Part shown: in pieces, positions 6,072 to 7,907 of the stretch
Position numbering within the stretch: the stretch's first letter is position 1
How the letters are laid out: each line of letters opens with the position of its first letter
NCBI GenBank assembly: GCA_030624325.1
Contig: JAUXKJ010000011.1
Location: forward strand, 1 to 7,907
DNA: 7,907 nt
Origin: Nitrososphaerota archaeon
GTDB lineage: Archaea > Thermoproteota > Nitrososphaeria > Nitrososphaerales > Nitrosopumilaceae
Direction: 5' to 3'
Translations under genes and position numbers: made by a program
Notes under the pieces: generated by a model
What the model was told of the DNA's origin: nothing
What the model saw: only the letters and a program-made list of their open reading frames with translations
Databases searched by the model: none

Positions 6072-7013
6072 ATGGGTTCACTGTTACGAACTGCTTCAAA
6101 ACTACAAGAACAAAAACTTGAAGCTATCAAATTGAGAAGACAAAACGAAAGGGAATTTCAAAAAATACAATCTCTAGCAAAAAAATCTACATCTGGACTG
6201 GCTTCCCTTCAACGGAGAATAGACTCTTCCCGTGAAGAGTTAGGTGGTGTTTCTGGAGTTTTAACTCAAAAGTTGGCTCAACAAGAAAGCATTCAAAGAC
6301 TCATAGCAGCAGCTGAAGAACGATTAAAACGCGAAAAAGATGCTAAAGAGCAAACAGAACAAGAACTTGAATTTGCAGACTCGGAAGAAGAAAAACAAAG
6401 ATCTATGGCGAGACTCAGATCAATTTCTGATAGAATGAATGAATTCATTGAAGAAATTAAACATAGAAACAAGATGGCAAAAAAGGTCACATTAGGAATT
6501 GAAGAATTTCAAAAATCTAAATCTTATATTTCATCAAAAATCCAAAAACAAACTCATTCAAAACCTGATTTACAAAAATTAATTAAGAAAAGTAAAAAGA
6601 CTACGCAGCGTCTTGCAAAAAAAATCGTAAGCAAAACTAGACAGGAACAGATAGCAAAACAAAATTTGGCAAAAATTAACAAAAAACTTTCAGAATTGGC
6701 AGCAAAACGTCGAAAATTAGCGGCAGCTCGTTCTTCTAAAAAGAGGAAAATTCAATCAAAAAAGAAAAAACTCAAAGTTAAAAAAATTAGAGTAAAAAGA
6801 ACAATCTCAATGAAAACAAAAATAAAGCATAAGAAAAAAACTAAAACAAAAAAAACTAAAACAAAAAAAACTAAAACAAAAAAAACTAAAACAAAAAAAA
6901 CTAAAACAAAAAAAACTAAAACAAAAAAAACTAAACAAAAGAAAAAATCAAAAAATCAAAGAAAAAAGAGTATAAAATCAAAAAAAAAATCTAATAAGAA
7001 AAGCCCGGTTTAA
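6072..7013 (+). CDS. Coiled-coil protein with a histone-H1-like lysine-rich tandem-repeat tail
   Basis: I do not recognise a named family. The 313-residue protein has two parts. Residues 1 to about 220 are rich in Glu, Gln, Lys, Arg, Leu and Ala, with long stretches free of proline and glycine and a heptad-like pattern (for example LIAAAEERLKREKDAKEQTE around 77-96), which indicates a long coiled coil. From about 221 to the end the chain is almost only Lys, with Thr, Ser and some Arg, Gln and Ile. It includes six perfect TKTKK repeats at 257-286 and resembles the tails of histone H1 or bacterial H1-like proteins. The tail should be disordered and strongly positive, so binding to nucleic acid or another polyanion is a reasonable inference. 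There is no signal peptide or membrane segment. The ATG at 6072 is preceded by AT-rich DNA without a Shine-Dalgarno, fitting a short-leader mRNA. Repeat length may differ between strains. Confidence 0.85.
   Translation: MGSLLRTASKLQEQKLEAIKLRRQNEREFQKIQSLAKKSTSGLASLQRRIDSSREELGGVSGVLTQKLAQQESIQRLIAAAEERLKREKDAKEQTEQELEFADSEEEKQRSMARLRSISDRMNEFIEEIKHRNKMAKKVTLGIEEFQKSKSYISSKIQKQTHSKPDLQKLIKKSKKTTQRLAKKIVSKTRQEQIAKQNLAKINKKLSELAAKRRKLAAARSSKKRKIQSKKKKLKVKKIRVKRTISMKTKIKHKKKTKTKKTKTKKTKTKKTKTKKTKTKKTKTKKTKQKKKSKNQRKKSIKSKKKSNKKSPV
6841..6930 (+). repeat. Perfect 15-base tandem repeat, 6 copies, inside the lysine-rich tail
   Basis: The unit CTAAAACAAAAAAAA starts at 6841, 6856, 6871, 6886, 6901 and 6916 with no mismatches; a degenerate copy begins at 6931. 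As 15 is a multiple of three, each unit adds five residues (Thr-Lys-Thr-Lys-Lys) in frame. Identical codons in every copy point to recent expansion by slippage. Each unit also holds a run of eight A. Confidence 0.95.
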
Positions 7014-7033
7014 AGAAAAAATTAAATTAGAAA

Positions 7034-7044
7034 TTTCTTCTTTT
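7034..7044 (+). terminator. Possible pyrimidine/T-rich terminator for the coiled-coil gene
   Basis: TTTCTTCTTTT lies about 20 bases after the stop at 7013 and before the convergent gene. It is the only T-rich stretch in this strand of the short gap, and suits a U-rich archaeal terminator. Confidence 0.35.
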
Positions 7045-7080
7045 CCGGAATTAAAATCTAAGATTATATCAACTAAACAG

Positions 7081-7085
7081 AAAAA
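7081..7085 (-). terminator. Possible T-rich terminator for the SSB gene
   Basis: The minus strand reads GTTTTTCTGTTT starting about ten bases after the SSB stop. Short U-rich tracts like this can end archaeal transcripts. The match is weak. Confidence 0.3.
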
Positions 7086-7095
7086 CTAGACGTTT

Positions 7096-7389
7096 CTAGG
7101 ATATTACTTCCAATTGACCATATTTTCCTTTAGTGAGAGAAACCTCTCCCTTGAAGGTGTTAGTATAGCCATTTGTAATTTTGACCTTTGAACCATCGTT
7201 TATCTTTGGAATGTCATCTCCCCAGAGTGTTAATTTTATTTCTCCAGCTTCGTCAACTAAGAATGCATCACATACATCTATTGTTCCGCCTGCTTTTTTG
7301 TTCACAGTTCTTGGTTCGCCTTTTCTTTCCACAGTTCCTTCAATGTTTATGTCGCTTCTCATGTTTTTTGCTTCTTCGGTTGTAACCAT
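7096..7389 (-). CDS. Single-OB-fold ssDNA-binding protein, crenarchaeal SSB type
   Basis: This 97-residue protein resembles the N-terminal OB domain of the Sulfolobus SSB. The segment FLVDEAGEIKLTLWGDDI followed by GSKVKITNGYTNTFKGEVSL closely parallels the known sequence (VGDETGRVKLTLWG, then VVKIENAWTTAFKGQVQL). From memory, the DNA-stacking aromatics of the Sulfolobus protein are W56, W75 and F79; here W56, Y75 and F79 fall at the same numbers, which supports the chosen ATG. Longer frames starting at TTG codons up to 7446 would run through the promoter region. The protein stops right after the OB fold and lacks the flexible glycine-rich/acidic C-terminal tail that recruits partners in Sulfolobus. 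It may therefore be a single-domain variant for DNA or RNA rather than the main replication SSB. A TATA-like element centred about 27 bases upstream suggests a leaderless mRNA, although GAGG also lies 8 bases before the ATG. Confidence 0.85.
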   Translation of the reverse strand: MVTTEEAKNMRSDINIEGTVERKGEPRTVNKKAGGTIDVCDAFLVDEAGEIKLTLWGDDIPKINDGSKVKITNGYTNTFKGEVSLTKGKYGQLEVIS

Positions 7390-7410
7390 AAAATGCCCTC
7401 TTTGTAGCCT

Positions 7411-7421
7411 AATTATAAAGC
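7411..7421. promoter_or_regulatory. AT-rich TATA-like element possibly shared by the SSB gene (-) and tRNA-Leu (+)
   Basis: The element reads AATTATAAAGC on the plus strand and GCTTTATAATT on the minus strand, a plausible box A both ways. Its centre is about 27 bases before the SSB ATG (leaderless start) and about 36 bases before the tRNA 5' end (a leader of about 9 bases removed by RNase P). No other good TATA box is seen in the 62 bases between the two genes. Confidence 0.45.
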
Positions 7422-7451
7422 TTTTTTTAACACAAATGTTTCGCAAACGTT

Positions 7452-7552
7452 GCAGGGGTATCGAAGCCCGGTCAACCGAGAAGGACTCAAGATTATGACA
7501 ATAGGAAATCCTTTCCTTTAGGGGTTCGTGGGTTCAAATCCCACCTCCTGCA
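7452..7552 (+). tRNA. tRNA-Leu (anticodon CAA) with a 16-base intron
   Basis: All arms can be drawn. The acceptor stem is GCAGGGG (7452-7458) with CTCCTGC (7545-7551; one G-U pair) and discriminator A at 7552. The D stem is TCG/CGA with the GG pair in its loop, typical of class II tRNAs. The anticodon stem is AAGGA (7481-7485) with TCCTT (7509-7513), and the anticodon CAA is at 7488-7490 after T33. A long variable arm (CCTTTAGGGG region, 7514-7527) marks a class II tRNA, and the T arm is GTGGG-TTCAAAT-CCCAC (7528-7544). Anticodon CAA with a long variable arm gives leucine, reading UUG codons. The 3' CCA is not encoded. An intron follows position 37, so the mature RNA is 85 bases. A TATA-like element lies about 36 bases upstream. 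This is the most GC-rich stretch of its surroundings. Confidence 0.95.
7492..7507 (+). other. tRNA intron at the canonical 37/38 position
   Basis: The 16 bases between G37 (7491) and A38 (7508) do not fit any tRNA arm. A bulge-helix-bulge can be folded: 3-base bulges AGA (7490-7492) and AAA (7506-7508) flank a 4-pair helix of CTCA (7486-7489) with TAGG (7502-7505), which contains one G-U pair and one C-A mismatch. Splicing after the second base of each bulge gives exactly these ends. The archaeal tRNA-splicing endonuclease is the expected enzyme; the relaxed helix suggests a broad-specificity form. Confidence 0.85.
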
Positions 7553-7620
7553 CTATATTAAAAAAATTCTAAAACAATGTTTGTTAAAGTTGAAAATTAA
7601 AAACTAGTGCGAATTTAATT

Positions 7621-7743
7621 CTAAATCTCATTAATTTTTACAGTTTTCACAGAATGGTTTGATAACTCTTCATGAAGCTTTGCATGTGGTTCTTCTTTGA
7701 AAGTAAGGTTACACCTAAAACATTTCCAAGCTTCTGCACTCAA
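7621..7743 (-). CDS. Small C2H2 zinc-finger protein (40 residues)
   Basis: A short minus-strand frame starting at TTG 7743 and ending at TAG 7621 encodes MSAEAWKCFRC and onward, a near-textbook C2H2 finger. It has C8-x2-C11-x12-H24-x5-H30, with F15 at the usual hydrophobic-core position three residues after the second Cys; the usual core Leu is Ala21. Only about ten residues follow, so the protein is essentially one finger with a basic end (SVKTVKINEI). A stop codon sits directly before the TTG, so the gene cannot be longer. A strong TATA-like element lies about 27 bases upstream, placing transcription start at or within a base or two of the TTG (leaderless). The overlapping ATG three bases upstream is out of frame and ends after ten codons. 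Nucleic-acid binding is likely from the fold but unproven. It is the only gene I find in the last 355 bases. Confidence 0.75.
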   Translation of the reverse strand: MSAEAWKCFRCNLTFKEEPHAKLHEELSNHSVKTVKINEI

Positions 7744-7760
7744 TCATACTAATACGGCAT

Positions 7761-7779
7761 TTTTAAATATAAATATATT
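7761..7779 (-). promoter_or_regulatory. TATA-rich promoter of the zinc-finger gene
   Basis: On the minus strand this stretch reads AATATATTTATATTTAAAA, the best TATA-box match in the window. It is centred about 27 bases before the TTG at 7743, as expected for TBP/TFB-driven leaderless transcription. Confidence 0.6.
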
Positions 7780-7907
7780 GCATGATTTGTTCATTTTTTT
7801 GAAAAACCCAACTTGTAATTTGAAAATCTTGGAATAATTTTATGAACTAACTATTTTCATCAATTTTTCACCGAACAAATACGAAACAAGGGTTTAGATT
7901 TACAACT
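7780..7907. other. AT-rich end region with no gene identified
   Basis: I see no convincing coding frame, RNA or repeat in the last 128 bases. The minus strand is open for about 12 codons from the window edge before a stop near 7869, so the end of a gene entering from the right cannot be excluded. Confidence 0.4.

Noticed and set aside
6293..6490. Minus-strand frame rich in Ser, Leu and Phe
   Set aside because: It is the complement of the Glu/Lys-rich coiled-coil codons, which produces Phe/Leu/Ser artificially; no start context.
6841..6930. The regular repeat array as a CRISPR
   Set aside because: Units are contiguous with no spacers and are in frame within a coding sequence.
7390..7446. N-terminal extension of the SSB protein to a TTG at 7446
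   Set aside because: It would place coding sequence over the TATA-like element, and the ATG at 7389 aligns the aromatics with the known Sulfolobus SSB numbering.
7181..7498. Plus-strand open frames opposite the SSB gene
   Set aside because: One runs into the tRNA-Leu gene, and both are antisense to a recognisable OB-fold protein.
7717..7746. Ten-codon ATG frame overlapping the zinc-finger start
   Set aside because: It stops after ten codons without a motif; the TTG frame has a complete C2H2 pattern.
1..7907. Mobile element, phage genes or toxin-antitoxin pair
   Set aside because: No transposase, integrase, terminal repeats or toxin-like gene pair is seen; gene composition is uniform across the window apart from the A-rich tail of the coiled-coil gene.

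Overview
The window looks like a piece of an ammonia-oxidising archaeon of the Nitrosopumilus type (Nitrososphaerota, formerly Thaumarchaeota). The DNA is strongly AT-rich, genes are packed with short or overlapping junctions, several starts are TTG or GTG, and TATA-like boxes sit about 25-30 bases before start codons as expected for leaderless archaeal mRNAs. Proteins of archaeal type include a phosphoglycerate kinase, a crenarchaeal-style single-OB-fold SSB and a tRNA-Leu with a canonical 37/38 intron. The lineage call is my inference from gene content and style; no database search was possible.

Bases 1-3565 (+ strand) hold the downstream part of an iron-sulfur cluster assembly (SUF) operon: the 3' part of sufD, a Rieske-type [2Fe-2S] ferredoxin, sufS (cysteine desulfurase), sufU (zinc-containing sulfur acceptor or scaffold), and an uncharacterised protein ending in a four-cysteine zinc ribbon. 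Junctions are tight: a Shine-Dalgarno overlapping a stop codon, a zero-base junction, an ATGA overlap and a 1-base gap. This suggests one transcript with translational coupling. SufS supplies sulfur to SufU, SufD is part of the SufBCD scaffold, and the ferredoxin may supply electrons. Upstream sufC and sufB are expected but lie outside the window.

Bases 3558-4766 (- strand) encode phosphoglycerate kinase, converging on the SUF operon with an 8-base overlap. A 181-base divergent intergenic region with a bulged inverted repeat separates it from a PAP2-family membrane phosphatase (4948-5616, +). That gene converges, with a 12-base overlap, on a small uncharacterised protein (5605-5916, -).

Bases 6072-7013 (+) encode a coiled-coil protein with a histone-H1-like lysine tail. 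Part of the tail is a perfect 15-base in-frame tandem repeat (6 copies). Bases 7096-7389 (-) encode the SSB-like protein. It is divergent from an intron-containing tRNA-Leu(CAA) at 7452-7552 (+), and the two may share one AT-rich promoter element. The last 355 bases are not empty: they hold a 40-codon gene for a classical C2H2 zinc finger (7621-7743, -) with a strong TATA-like element.

I see no mobile element, CRISPR array or evident new multi-gene system. The items most worth a second look are the zinc-ribbon protein in the SUF operon, the unusual cysteine pattern of SufU, the tandem-repeat lysine tail, the small zinc-finger gene, and the shared tRNA/SSB promoter.
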